Source: Pseudomonas sp. LP_7_YM (lineage in GTDB: Bacteria > Pseudomonadota > Gammaproteobacteria > Pseudomonadales > Pseudomonadaceae). From it: DNA of 64,000 nt. Below, one piece after another: positions 55,584 to 64,000 of this stretch (within the stretch, counting starts at the first letter, position 1; each line of letters begins with the position of its first letter). The translations under genes and the position numbers were made by a program. Under the pieces are notes generated by a model. The model was given only the letters and a program-made list of their open reading frames with translations. It had not been told where the DNA came from and searched no databases. Where the stretch lies: positions 533,243 through 597,242 of the forward strand of contig NZ_SOCT01000003.1 of NCBI RefSeq assembly GCF_004364435.1, written 5' to 3'.

Positions 55584-56569
55584 CTGTATAGCTCCTGAGA
55601 CGAAACCCGACGAGTTTGCCGACGCCTGCTTAGGTTCAAGCAATGATCAGGCCAGTTAGGATGAAAGGGCGTACCAGGCGCCATTTACGGGCTAGCAAGC
55701 GCAGCATTCAATAAGGTGCTGCGACCTCATAGACAAAAAAACGTCATCTCTCCTGTGGTGGCCGATTACAACGTCCATGAGCACGATTTGTCTGTGGACT
55801 GAGTCCCCTATCACAGAAGCGTCCACCTCAACGCCATCGACCGCCCTATAAATACAGCCTTGCGCCTAAACTGCTTGGCTTGCCAAGAGACCCTTACCGG
55901 ATTAGCAACACCCTCAACAAGGTGTATGGCATGACAATTTGTTAGTACGATAAACATCTTATTACCTACCTGAAATGGGCAGGACTCATAGATGACAAAC
56001 TCTATATCTGGAGAAGCCACACCGCTGAAATGTTAATGCCTGCAGTTAGCTAAGTGCGCCCTGCGGCTACGGATACAGGTTCTATAATCAAACAATAGGT
56101 TTCGGCGAACCAAACAGATTCATTCTAATAAATATCAGCTCCAGCCAATACTCGCTGATGCGTTACCTTTATTAAAAAACGCCTATGAGCTGGTAGCAGT
56201 AGTAACGTTCAGCAGCATGCCATGCAGAAATCGCCAGAACAGTAGGTCGCTATGCGAAGACATTTCCTTCATCCCCAAGCAAACTATTCCTGTCGTTCAT
56301 TACTCTGTAGATACCCCCAGTTAACACAAATAAAACTGCTCAGGTTCCCATGTTTTAACTTCTATTCCATTGAGCGCCCTTCCGTCCGCAGATACCGGGT
56401 TGCATTGTTTCGTCGAGCCACATGACATCCTTGGCCGACTTATTGCTTCACACCCAAACCTCGCATTGACCGTCATTTTCATGGCAGGCAGGTTCACCGC
56501 CATCGCTGATGGCTCTGCGCTCGGCTGCCTGGACGTAAACGGCACACATTTCACCCACCGGAAACCAAC
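55584..56569. other. AT-rich gene-poor region
   Basis: About 990 bp between the divergent ACP and glycosyltransferase genes. It is visibly richer in A and T than its flanks and has stop codons in all frames. It should hold the promoters of both operons, but I found no sigma-54 or FliA consensus. It contains one decayed protein-like stretch (listed separately). No inverted repeats typical of an insertion sequence were recognised. Confidence 0.5.
55841..56052 (+). pseudogene. Decayed protein-coding remnant, unknown family
   Basis: In one plus-strand frame the codons read PYKYSLAPKLLGLPRDPYR, then ISNTLNKVYGMTIC, an amber TAG (55944-55946), then YDKHLITYLKWAGLIDDKLY and IWRSHTAEMLMPAVS before a stop. 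The composition looks like real protein interrupted by one stop, with no start or ribosome-binding site. I do not recognise the family. It could be the tail of a lost gene at an island junction. Confidence 0.35.
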
Positions 56570-59500
56570 ATGGATTCTCAACGACTGGTCAGTGTTGTCA
56601 TTGCTGTCTGCCGCACCGAGTTTTTCGAAACCGCTCTGCGCAGCGTGATTGGGCAAACCCACGACGCAATCGAAATCCTGGTCTGTGACGACACTGACGA
56701 CGGCATGGCAGAGACCGTGACCGATCTGTATCGGGCGTCCTGCCCCTGGCCGATTCGCTACCTGCGCAATGAGCATCCTGAAGGCGCTGAAGCTTGTTTC
56801 CTGCGTGGTATCCGGGAGTCTGCCGGTCATTACGTCAAGTTCCTCTCGGGAGATGCGCTGCTGGGGCCGGAATGTATTCAGCAGATGCTCAAAGCGATTG
56901 AGGTCTGCCCCGACGCGCGTCTGGTGTCAGCCCATCGGCAATGGCTCGACGCCGATGGCAGCATGCTCCCCGAGAATCTCACAACCCGTTTTCGCGTCAC
57001 CGAACCCACTGTCTTGTGTGGTCCGGACGTGGTCGCGGTGCTTGGCGAATTCACCTGCAATTTCATCGGTGAATTCAGCAGTGTGCTGTGTCGACGTGCC
57101 GATCTGCTTGGCTTGGGCGACTCTGCGTTCTCCCTTGGTGGCGAATCTCTGGGGCCTTTAAGCCTATTGGCGCTGTACGCGAACCTGCTGCAGGCTGGCG
57201 ATCTGATTCTGCTGCCTCAGACCTTGACCGCCAGCCGCATCGCCCCACGTCATTTGACCGAGCAAGGCATCGAGATCGCGGGCGCGGATACCGAATTCGT
57301 CCACCGGTTTCATCGTTTGATTCGTCAGGCTGGCTGGGCCAGCACCACGCTGGCGAACGGCTGGGTCGGGCATCGCCCGCTGGCCTCTGGCAACGGCTTC
57401 GCCGATTACGACTTGTTGGCGAATCTCTCAGCCCCAGCGCCGCAGCGTTTGAACCCGCAGCAGGTGCAGGCCTGGCTGAATTACCGCATTACAGACGAGG
57501 GGCAAAGAAAACAGATCGATGCGCACTTTGCCCACGTGGGTGCGCCTGCCCTGCTGGTGGTCGTCAACGACCCTGAAAATCTGCCTGCCCAGGTGCAGCA
57601 AACCCTCGACAGCTTCGGTCCGCGCAGTACGCTTTGCGCTTCGCTGCGGGTGGTGGTGGTGTCTCAGGCCTGCGAGTTACCTGAAAGCTCGGCAGGCGCT
57701 CGCCTCAGCCTGGTAAAACCGAACCAGGCCAGCTTTGCCGCCGTCCTGAACGAGATCGTTGAAGCCCACGACTTCGACTGGCTGATGGTGATCGATGCGG
57801 GCACGCAATTCACGCCGTTCGGCCTGACCGCTTGTGCATTGCAGCTCGCACGAACAACGGACAGCCCGCTTGCCTTCGCCGATCAGATGTACCGCAACCC
57901 GAAAGACGGATTGAGTTCGGCGCTGCGCCCGGATTTCAACCTGGATTACCTGCTCAGTTATCCCTTGGTGGCTGCGGCGCACTGGCTGTTCCGACGCCAG
58001 GCATTGGTAGATCTGGGCGGCTTCGATCCGCGGTTCACCGATGCCGCGCAGTTCGATGCCATCCTGCGGCTGATCGAAAGCAAGGGCGCGGGTCAGATCG
58101 TCCATGTCTGCGAGCCGCTGCTGGTCTGTGACCTGCCGCCCACGACGCCCAATCAGCATGAGATCGCCACCCTCGAACGCCATTTGAAAGTCCGTGGCTA
58201 TCCGAATGCCGAGGTGCTCCACACGCTGCCGCGGCGTTACCACGTGCTCTACGGCCACACCGAGCAGCCGCTGGTCTCGATCATCGTACCGACCAAGGAC
58301 CAGCTGCCATTCCTGCAACGCTGTGTAGAGACTCTGCTCCACAAGACCCGTTATCCGAATTACGAACTGCTGATCGTCGACAACAACAGCGAAACCCCCG
58401 AAGCACTCCAATGGCTGGCGCAAATCGAGGCCCTGGGTTCTCAGCAGGTGCAAGTGCTGCGCTATCCCCACCCGTTCAACTATTCGCGGATCAACAATGT
58501 CGCGGCGAAGCGAGCCAGGGGTGACTATCTGGTGCTGTTGAATAACGATACCGCCATCGTTCACGAGCACTGGCTGGAGGAGCTGCTCAACCATGCCCAG
58601 CGACCCGAGGTTGGCATTGTCGGCGCCAAGCTGCTATTCCCCAATGGCCGCATGCAGCACGCCGGAGTGCGTTTGGGTATGGATGGCCCTGCCGGTCATC
58701 AGCACATCGGTGAGCCTCAACACATCCAGGGTTATTTACAACGTGTGCAGGTCGATCAGGACCTGAGCGCCGTCACCGCCGCCTGCCTGATGGTGCGTCG
58801 CTCGATCTATGAAGAAGTTGGCGGCCTGGACGAAACGGCTTTCGTGGTTTCCTACAATGACGTTGACCTGTGCCTGAAGGTCGGCGCACTGGGCTACCTC
58901 AACGTCTGGACGCCCCACGCGGTGCTGATCCATGAAGGCAGCGTCAGCCAGACCCACGTCGACACCGCAACTCAGCAGGCCAAGCGCAAGCGCTTCGTCG
59001 GCGAGCAGTTGGCGATGTACGGCAAGTGGCTGCCCCTGATCGGTCACGACCCAGCGTTCAACCCCAATTTGTCGTTCGACCTGCAATCGGTCGAACTTGA
59101 ACTCAACATGCAACTGGTCTGGCGGCCGATGGCATGGCGTTGCGCGCCGGTGGTGCTGGCTTACCCCGATGGTTTGTGGGCGTCGCCGGATGAGCGCATG
59201 ATCGCGCCGATGGAGACGCTCGACAAGCAAGGGCTGGTCGAAGCCAGGCTCAGCAGCAGTCCGTTGTCCATTCCTCAGGAAGCACGGCTCAAGCCCGACG
59301 TCATCGTGTATCAGGCGCGACTCGACACCGACCACGTGCAAAGTGTCGCCCGTGCCAGAGTCCTGCCGGATGCCTTCGTCGTACTGGATATCAACGATCT
59401 GCATCTGGCGGCCAATGATGCGGGCGCCGATGCCTTCGCCTTCTGCCCCGAGCGTCTGCAAACCCTGCAGCAAAGCCTTCAGCAGGCACAGCGGGTCATT

Positions 59501-60130
59501 GCCTCCACGCAATTGCTGGCCGATATCGCCAGTGAGTTCCACGCCGATGTACGCCTGGTACCATCGCGTCTTCGGATCGACACTTGGGGTCATCTGACTT
59601 CACAACGGGGGCGCGGTCACAAGCCGCGGGTCGGTCTGGCCAACGACAACTGGCAAGTGCAAGACCTGCACATGATTCTTCCGGTGGTACAGGCACTGGC
59701 CGAAGAAGTGGAGTGGGTCGTCATGGGAGACCATCAGGGCTTGCTGCGCTCTCACGTTGCCCAATGGCATGAATTGCCGGCCGGCGACCAGTATGCGCCT
59801 GCGCTGGCCGCACTGGATCTGGATCTGGCACTGCTACCGGCCGTCGACAACCTTTTCAGCGCCTGCAAAAGCAATCTTTCCGCCCTGAAAGTCGGGGCCT
59901 GTGGTGTGCCGTTGGTGTGCAGCGACGTTCCGGCGTATGCCGGCGATCTGCAACTCACTCGCGTGCCCAATACCTTGTCTGACTGGCTTGCTGCGATTCG
60001 CGCGCATATCTGTGATCTGCCTGCAGCAGGCCTGCTGGGTGACCAGTTGCGTGAACAGGTACTGTGCGACTGGATGCTCGATGACGCGGCCATGCAGGCT
60101 TGGCAAGCGGCGTGGCTGCCAAACCGTTGA
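56570..60130 (+). CDS. Giant glycosyltransferase with intact third GT2 module
   Basis: An 1186-residue paralog of fgt1. Module 1 (6-225) is GT2-like, but its metal-binding site is SGDA (93-96) instead of DDD. Module 2 (about 325-520) is degenerate. Module 3 (568-790) is a well-kept GT2: SIIVPTKDQLPFLQRCVETLL, LIVDNNSETPEA, NND at 658-660, VGIVGAKL, NDVDLCLKV. The C-terminal GT-B-like domain has LKVGACGVP with Lys1107 where its paralogs have Glu. GGAAACCAAC precedes the ATG. Likely acts on the flagellin glycan with the neighbouring viosamine genes; specificity unknown. Confidence 0.85.
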   Translation: MDSQRLVSVVIAVCRTEFFETALRSVIGQTHDAIEILVCDDTDDGMAETVTDLYRASCPWPIRYLRNEHPEGAEACFLRGIRESAGHYVKFLSGDALLGPECIQQMLKAIEVCPDARLVSAHRQWLDADGSMLPENLTTRFRVTEPTVLCGPDVVAVLGEFTCNFIGEFSSVLCRRADLLGLGDSAFSLGGESLGPLSLLALYANLLQAGDLILLPQTLTASRIAPRHLTEQGIEIAGADTEFVHRFHRLIRQAGWASTTLANGWVGHRPLASGNGFADYDLLANLSAPAPQRLNPQQVQAWLNYRITDEGQRKQIDAHFAHVGAPALLVVVNDPENLPAQVQQTLDSFGPRSTLCASLRVVVVSQACELPESSAGARLSLVKPNQASFAAVLNEIVEAHDFDWLMVIDAGTQFTPFGLTACALQLARTTDSPLAFADQMYRNPKDGLSSALRPDFNLDYLLSYPLVAAAHWLFRRQALVDLGGFDPRFTDAAQFDAILRLIESKGAGQIVHVCEPLLVCDLPPTTPNQHEIATLERHLKVRGYPNAEVLHTLPRRYHVLYGHTEQPLVSIIVPTKDQLPFLQRCVETLLHKTRYPNYELLIVDNNSETPEALQWLAQIEALGSQQVQVLRYPHPFNYSRINNVAAKRARGDYLVLLNNDTAIVHEHWLEELLNHAQRPEVGIVGAKLLFPNGRMQHAGVRLGMDGPAGHQHIGEPQHIQGYLQRVQVDQDLSAVTAACLMVRRSIYEEVGGLDETAFVVSYNDVDLCLKVGALGYLNVWTPHAVLIHEGSVSQTHVDTATQQAKRKRFVGEQLAMYGKWLPLIGHDPAFNPNLSFDLQSVELELNMQLVWRPMAWRCAPVVLAYPDGLWASPDERMIAPMETLDKQGLVEARLSSSPLSIPQEARLKPDVIVYQARLDTDHVQSVARARVLPDAFVVLDINDLHLAANDAGADAFAFCPERLQTLQQSLQQAQRVIASTQLLADIASEFHADVRLVPSRLRIDTWGHLTSQRGRGHKPRVGLANDNWQVQDLHMILPVVQALAEEVEWVVMGDHQGLLRSHVAQWHELPAGDQYAPALAALDLDLALLPAVDNLFSACKSNLSALKVGACGVPLVCSDVPAYAGDLQLTRVPNTLSDWLAAIRAHICDLPAAGLLGDQLREQVLCDWMLDDAAMQAWQAAWLPNR

Positions 60131-60184
60131 CGTGCGCCTGCTGACCCTGCGTGGGGTGAGTCAGGCACTCGCTTTGCGCGCTGA

Positions 60185-61201
60185 TCAATCGGCACGCCTG
60201 GCATGGGCAGTGCGATAGCCGCCCGGGCTTTGTCCGGTCCATTTCTTGAACGCGCGGTGAAACGCGCTGGGCTCCTGAAAGCCTGCCAGCGCGGCAATCT
60301 CGACCACGCTGATGTCCGTTTCGCGCAGCTTTTGCTGAGCGATGCCGCGCCGCACCTCGTCCTTGATGCCCTGAAACGCACAGCCTTCACGCTCCAGCCG
60401 ACGCCTGAACGTAGTGGGGCTGAGCTTCAGTTCGACGGCCATTTCCAGCAGTGTCGGCCAGTGTGCCGAATGGCTGCTGCGCAAGCGCTGGTAGACCTGG
60501 GCCGCCAGGCCGCGTTGGTTTCGGAAGCGGATCACTAACCATTGAGGCGCCGTGCGCAGGAACGATTTGAGCGACGGCAGCGATTGCACCACCGGCAAGC
60601 GCAGGTAATGACTGGAAAACTCGACCTCGGTGCGGGCCTCACCAAAATTCAGGTTGAATCCCCATAACAGCGAATCGTCACTCAGACGCTCGCGGGTGTG
60701 GCGAAACTGCGCCCGATCGATGGTGATGCGCCGACCGCCCAGCCAGCACAGCAGGCTGATCATCAGCAGCAGGAAGGTCTCCTCGCCAAAGCGACGCTTG
60801 ATCGGCTCACTGGCGTGGTTCTCTACAGCAATGATAGCCCGCTGACCGCGCACGACCAGGCTGCCGCGAAAGTCGCGCAGGAAGAGAGCGAAGTTGGCCA
60901 GGCACTGACGCAAGGCCTTTTCCAGGTTGGGCTCCTGAATCAAGCCTCTACAGATCAAGGCAAAGCTGCCAAGCGGCATGCCATGGGAATCCAGAGCAAA
61001 AAACTCGTCCTCCAGCTCCTTGATCTGAATCAGCCACAGCGCGGCGAACGCGCTGGCGGGTATGCGCGCTTCGGGGTCATTGAGCAGCGCGATGTCGATT
61101 CCGGCGCCCTCGAGCACCGATTGCAGGCGCGAAGGCTGGTGGCGCAGGGCATGCACGACCAATTGGACGAAGTAGATCGACACTGAATCGTTTTCCCGCA
61201 T
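60185..61201 (-). CDS. AraC-family transcriptional regulator
   Basis: About 338 residues. N-terminal Arabinose_bd-type ligand domain (about 15-205, LQSVLEGAGIDIALLNDPEARIPASAF, here SVLEGAGIDIALLNDPEARI) and a C-terminal AraC DNA-binding domain with two helix-turn-helix motifs (LLEMAVELKLSPTTFRRRL and VVEIAALAGFQEPSAFHRAFKKWTG). The ATG at 61199-61201 is preferred because AAGGA is at a better distance; another ATG lies three codons upstream. It is divergent from the thiolase-dehydrogenase operon and probably controls it. Similar regulators control short-chain acyl-CoA or hydroxybutyrate genes in Pseudomonas. Confidence 0.9.
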   Translation of the reverse strand: MRENDSVSIYFVQLVVHALRHQPSRLQSVLEGAGIDIALLNDPEARIPASAFAALWLIQIKELEDEFFALDSHGMPLGSFALICRGLIQEPNLEKALRQCLANFALFLRDFRGSLVVRGQRAIIAVENHASEPIKRRFGEETFLLLMISLLCWLGGRRITIDRAQFRHTRERLSDDSLLWGFNLNFGEARTEVEFSSHYLRLPVVQSLPSLKSFLRTAPQWLVIRFRNQRGLAAQVYQRLRSSHSAHWPTLLEMAVELKLSPTTFRRRLEREGCAFQGIKDEVRRGIAQQKLRETDISVVEIAALAGFQEPSAFHRAFKKWTGQSPGGYRTAHARRAD

Positions 61202-61385
61202 GAGCCGCATTTCCTTTTGTCGTTATGAGCCACGACACCGATGGTAAAGAACGCCAGCCGATCTGGACAGTTTCGGCATAGGCCCTTCCCGAATGCCGCT
61301 CTAGACTTGCCTGCAAACATCACCTGACCGAAATGCCGTTTTCGGCGCCGCCGCATAATAAATCCAACAGGTTCGAGGAACAGAC

Positions 61386-62570
61386 ATGAGCAATTCCGAA
61401 GTTTTCGTCGTCAGCGCATTGCGTACCGCCATCGGCGGGTTCGGCGGTTCTCTCAAAGAGGTTTCACCCATTGAGCTGGGCACTCAGGTCAGTCGCGCAG
61501 CCTTGGCAAGATCAGGGCTTGCCGCCGAACACATCGGACACGTGGTCATGGGCCATGTGATTCCGACCGAGGTCCGCGATGCGTACCTGTCCCGCGTTAT
61601 TGCGCTGGAAGCCGGCTTGACCAAGGAAACCCCGGCAATGAACGTCAATCGCCTGTGCGGTTCGGGTCTGCAGGCCATCGTCTCTGCGGCGCAGTCGCTG
61701 ATGCTGGGCGATGCCAAGGCCGTGCTGGCCGGTGGCACCGAGTCCATGAGCCGTGGCGCCTACATCATGCCGCAGGCCCGCTGGGGCGCGCGCATGGGTA
61801 ACATGCAGGCCTACGACTACATGCTCGGCGCACTGCATGACCCCTTCGCCAATATCCATATGGGCATCACCGCTGAAAACATCGCCGAGCATTACGGCAT
61901 CACCCGCGCCGACCAGGACGCTCTGGCCCTGACCAGCCAGCAGCGCGCGGCGCATGCCATCGCTGAAGGGCGCTTTGAAGGGCAGATCGTCCCGGTCGAA
62001 ATCGCCACCCGCAAAGGCACGGTGACCTTCGCGCAGGACGAACACGTGCGGGGCGACGTGACTGTCGAGCAACTGGAAAAGATGAAGACCGCGTTCAAGA
62101 AAGACGGCACGGTTACTGCGGGTAACGCCTCGGGCCTGAACGATGGCGCTGCTGCGCTGGTGATGGCCAACGGCGACATGGTTCGTGAGCATGGCCTCAA
62201 GCCGCTGGCGCGTCTGGTGGCCTACGCTCACGCGGGGGTCGAGCCCTCCATGATGGGCTTGGGTCCAATCCCGGCGAGCCGCAAGGTGCTGGAGCGTGCC
62301 GGGCTGACAGTGGCCGACCTGGACGTCATTGAGTCCAACGAGGCGTTCGCCGCTCAGGCTTGCGCTGTCGCCCGCGAACTGGGCTTCGATCCGGACAAGG
62401 TCAACCCCAACGGCTCCGGCATCTCCCTCGGCCACCCGGTAGGCGCTACGGGTGCGATCATCGCCACCAAAGCCATTCATGAACTGCATCGTATCGGCGG
62501 CCGTTACGCGCTGGTGACCATGTGCATCGGCGGCGGCCAAGGCATCGCCGTCATCTTCGAACGCGTGTGA
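61386..62570 (+). CDS. Acetyl-CoA acetyltransferase (thiolase)
   Basis: A 394-residue biosynthetic-type thiolase: nucleophile Cys91 in [13 protein letters not shown], His350 in [10 protein letters not shown] and Cys380 in CIGGGQG. It interconverts two acetyl-CoA and acetoacetyl-CoA, or cleaves longer 3-ketoacyl-CoA. It starts after GAGGAACAGAC and is followed 14 bp later by a 3-hydroxybutyryl-CoA dehydrogenase, making a two-gene C4 acyl-CoA module divergent from an AraC regulator. Confidence 0.92.
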   Translation: MSNSEVFVVSALRTAIGGFGGSLKEVSPIELGTQVSRAALARSGLAAEHIGHVVMGHVIPTEVRDAYLSRVIALEAGLTKETPAMNVNRLCGSGLQAIVSAAQSLMLGDAKAVLAGGTESMSRGAYIMPQARWGARMGNMQAYDYMLGALHDPFANIHMGITAENIAEHYGITRADQDALALTSQQRAAHAIAEGRFEGQIVPVEIATRKGTVTFAQDEHVRGDVTVEQLEKMKTAFKKDGTVTAGNASGLNDGAAALVMANGDMVREHGLKPLARLVAYAHAGVEPSMMGLGPIPASRKVLERAGLTVADLDVIESNEAFAAQACAVARELGFDPDKVNPNGSGISLGHPVGATGAIIATKAIHELHRIGGRYALVTMCIGGGQGIAVIFERV

Positions 62571-62584
62571 AAAGAGAGGTTGCC

Positions 62585-63436
62585 ATGACCATGCACCACA
62601 TCGCCGTGATCGGGGCGGGCACCATGGGCAACGGTATCGCGCAGGTGTGCGCGATTGCCGGGTTCGACGTGACCTTGCTGGACATCAATGATGCTGCGTT
62701 GGAGCGCGGCCTGGCCACTGTGCGCAAGAATCTCGAACGCCAGGTGAACAAACAGACGCTGACCAGCGAGCTGGCCGAACAGGCGTTGGGACGAATCCGC
62801 GGCATCACTGACTACGCGCAATTGAATGATCCGCAACTGGTAATTGAAGCGGCCACCGAAAACCTCGACCTCAAGCTGCGCCTGCTCAAGCAGATTGCTG
62901 GCAATGTGGATGCCGATTGCGTGATCGCCTCCAACACTTCGTCGCTGTCGATCACGCAACTGGCGGCCAGCGTCGATCATCCGCAACGCTTCATCGGCCT
63001 GCATTTCTTCAACCCTGTTCCGATGATGGGCCTGATCGAAGTGATTCGCGGCCTGCAAACAGCCGATGAGACACACGTCGTGGCGATCAGGCTGGCCGAG
63101 CGCTTGAACAAGACCGCCATCACCGCAGGCAATCGTCCAGGTTTCGTGGTCAACCGCATTCTGGTGCCGATGATCAACGAGGCGATTCTGGTGCTACAGG
63201 AAGGGCTGGCCACCGCAGAAGATATCGACGATGGCCTGCGCTTGGGCTGCAATCAGCCGATCGGTCCTTTGGCGCTGGCCGACCTGATTGGCCTGGATAC
63301 ACTGCTGGCGATCATCCAAGCGTTTCACGAAGGCTTCAACGACAGCAAATACCGCCCTGCTCCGCTGCTCAAGGAAATGGTCGCAGCGGGGTATCTGGGG
63401 CGTAAGTCCGGGCGGGGGTTCTTCGTTTATAACTGA
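62585..63436 (+). CDS. 3-hydroxybutyryl-CoA dehydrogenase
   Basis: A 283-residue monofunctional 3-hydroxyacyl-CoA dehydrogenase: NAD site VIGAGTMGNGIAQ, catalytic region SNTSSLSITQLA and GLHFFNPVPMMGLIEVI, and the C-terminal domain ending LGRKSGRGFFVYN. It reduces acetoacetyl-CoA or oxidises (S)-3-hydroxybutyryl-CoA. The ATG at 62585 follows GAGAGGTTGCC. Operon with the upstream thiolase; a terminator follows. Confidence 0.92.
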   Translation: MTMHHIAVIGAGTMGNGIAQVCAIAGFDVTLLDINDAALERGLATVRKNLERQVNKQTLTSELAEQALGRIRGITDYAQLNDPQLVIEAATENLDLKLRLLKQIAGNVDADCVIASNTSSLSITQLAASVDHPQRFIGLHFFNPVPMMGLIEVIRGLQTADETHVVAIRLAERLNKTAITAGNRPGFVVNRILVPMINEAILVLQEGLATAEDIDDGLRLGCNQPIGPLALADLIGLDTLLAIIQAFHEGFNDSKYRPAPLLKEMVAAGYLGRKSGRGFFVYN

Positions 63437-63449
63437 GTCTTTGCACCCA

Positions 63450-63485
63450 TAAAAAACCGCAATCCTTTACGGGGCTGCGGTTTTT
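63450..63485 (+). terminator. Rho-independent terminator of the thiolase operon
   Basis: AAAAAACCGCA and TGCGGTTTTTT pair across a 14-nt loop with T's at the end, 14 bp after the dehydrogenase stop. Confidence 0.87.
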
Positions 63486-63497
63486 TGTTCGAGTCGG

Positions 63498-63672
63498 CGA
63501 TCCATCGTCACCGACAATGAACAGTCCCGCATCCTTCACGTAAGTGATGCCGTTGAGGTGGTATTGGTCCTCGTTATCCAAGCGGTCGCTGATGTCTTGT
63601 CAATGCTGGCCACCGTCGGCGGTTTCCAGCAGCGCGCCGTAGGCACCGAGGCAATACAGCGTTCGCAGATTT
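63498..63672 (-). pseudogene. Fragment of a Ycf48/BNR-repeat-like protein
   Basis: The minus strand reads LYCLGAYGALLETADGGQHW-like sequence up to a TGA (63600-63602) that replaces an expected Trp codon, then QDISDRLDNEDQYHLNGITY and VKDAGLFIVGDDGS. This is the pattern of WD40/Ycf48-related (BNR-type) beta-propeller proteins of Pseudomonas. It has an internal stop, no start and is cut off on both sides, so it is a remnant. The rest of 63673-63903 shows no gene. Confidence 0.6.
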
Positions 63673-63903
63673 GCAGATGTGGAATCACCGTGAATTTCCA
63701 ATTCCCTGGTTCACAGTGGACCGAGCGCGGCGAATGACCAGTTCACGCATGCAGCTTCCCCTTCTTTTATGGTTATGGGGTGCTTTTGGCCCGCAGGACT
63801 GCTGCAGACGCTTTGGTTTGCGTGCGACGTGGACACCGCAGCGCACTCATCCTATTCTGCTTCGGAAGCTCATGGGGATGCAGGACGCTGGCTTTTCCGC
63901 GCG

Positions 63904-63940
63904 CAAAAACAAAACCCCACCTGCTTGCGCAGACGGGGTT
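63904..63940 (-). terminator. Terminator of an rRNA operon
   Basis: On the minus strand AACCCCGTCTGC-GCAA-GCAGGTGGGGTT forms a 12-bp stem with two G-U pairs, followed by TTGTTTTTG. It lies 10 bp after the 3' end of 5S rRNA. Confidence 0.88.
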
Positions 63941-63950
63941 CTGAAATTCA

Positions 63951-64000
63951 ATCTTGACGATGACCTACTCTCACATGGGGAAACCCCACACTACCATCGG
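63951..64000 (-). rRNA. rrf: 5S ribosomal RNA, 3' part
   Basis: The minus strand ends with CCGATGGTAGTGTGGGG, TTTCCCCATGTGAGAGTAGG and TCATCGTCAAGAT, the 3' half of Pseudomonas 5S rRNA. The 5' part and the rest of the rRNA operon lie to the right of the window. Transcription is leftwards, convergent with the thiolase operon. Confidence 0.96.

Noticed and set aside
55811..56020. Minus-strand frame of 69 codons in the AT-rich gap
   Set aside because: No ribosome-binding site or family pattern; the plus-strand frame over the same bases looks more protein-like.

Overview
The window is a chromosomal segment of a Pseudomonas, most likely of the P. syringae group. The evidence is a polar-flagellum gene set in Pseudomonas order (fleQ/fleSR cascade, flaG next to fliD, flgZ after flgMN), sigma-54 and FliA-type promoters of the Pseudomonas kind, and a flagellin whose flg22 segment (FliC residues 30-51) reads like the P. 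syringae form. A 5S rRNA gene enters at the right edge. No CRISPR array, complete insertion sequence or tRNA was seen.

Layout. 1-9.4 kb (minus strand): start of fliI, then fliH, fliG, fliF, fliE, the two-component pair fleS-fleR, the master regulator fleQ, and fliT-fliS. 9.5-12.4 kb: fliD, flaG and fliC. 12.7-27.8 kb: flagellin glycosylation island, made of a Maf/DUF115 glycosyltransferase with a small partner gene, a ketoacyl-ACP synthase III (KAS III), the CMP-pseudaminic acid genes pseI-G-F-C-B, and two giant multidomain glycosyltransferases (fgt2, fgt1). 27.9-39.9 kb: rod, ring, hook and filament-junction genes flgL to flgB, split into flgBCDE and flgFGHIJKL by a strong terminator. 40.2-44.7 kb: cheV-cheR (minus) divergent from flgA, flgM, flgN, flgZ (plus). 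44.8-47.7 kb: an MFS transporter and a glutamine-synthetase-like gene, apparently unrelated to motility. 47.9-60.1 kb: second glycosylation island, made of a VioA-type aminotransferase and a giant glycosyltransferase (plus), an opposing operon of ACP, short-chain reductase, NeuD/VioB-type acyltransferase and a second KAS III (minus), an AT-rich gene-poor gap, and another giant glycosyltransferase (plus). 60.2-63.4 kb: an AraC-family regulator (minus) divergent from a thiolase and a 3-hydroxybutyryl-CoA dehydrogenase. 63.5-64 kb: a decayed Ycf48-like fragment, the terminator of an rRNA operon and the 3' end of 5S rRNA.

How it works together. FleQ with sigma-54 should drive fleSR, and FleR with sigma-54 the basal-body operons. 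Sigma-54-type sites are visible before fleS, fliE, flgB, flgF and possibly flgA. FliA-type (sigma-28) sites precede fliC, fliS and flgM, all with the same 14-nt spacer. The filament protein can then be decorated by two biosynthetic logics encoded side by side: a CMP-pseudaminic acid/Maf route, and a nucleotide-amino-sugar (viosamine-like) route with its own acyl carrier protein, condensing enzyme, reductase and acyltransferase. The second set looks like a dedicated supply of a short 3-hydroxyacyl group for the 4-amino sugar. The most interesting features are the four giant glycosyltransferases, which have lost different putative catalytic motifs in different domains, the absence of a PseH acetyltransferase from the pse operon, and the ACP/KAS III/reductase/acyltransferase cassette. 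All functional statements are from reading the sequence; no searches were run.
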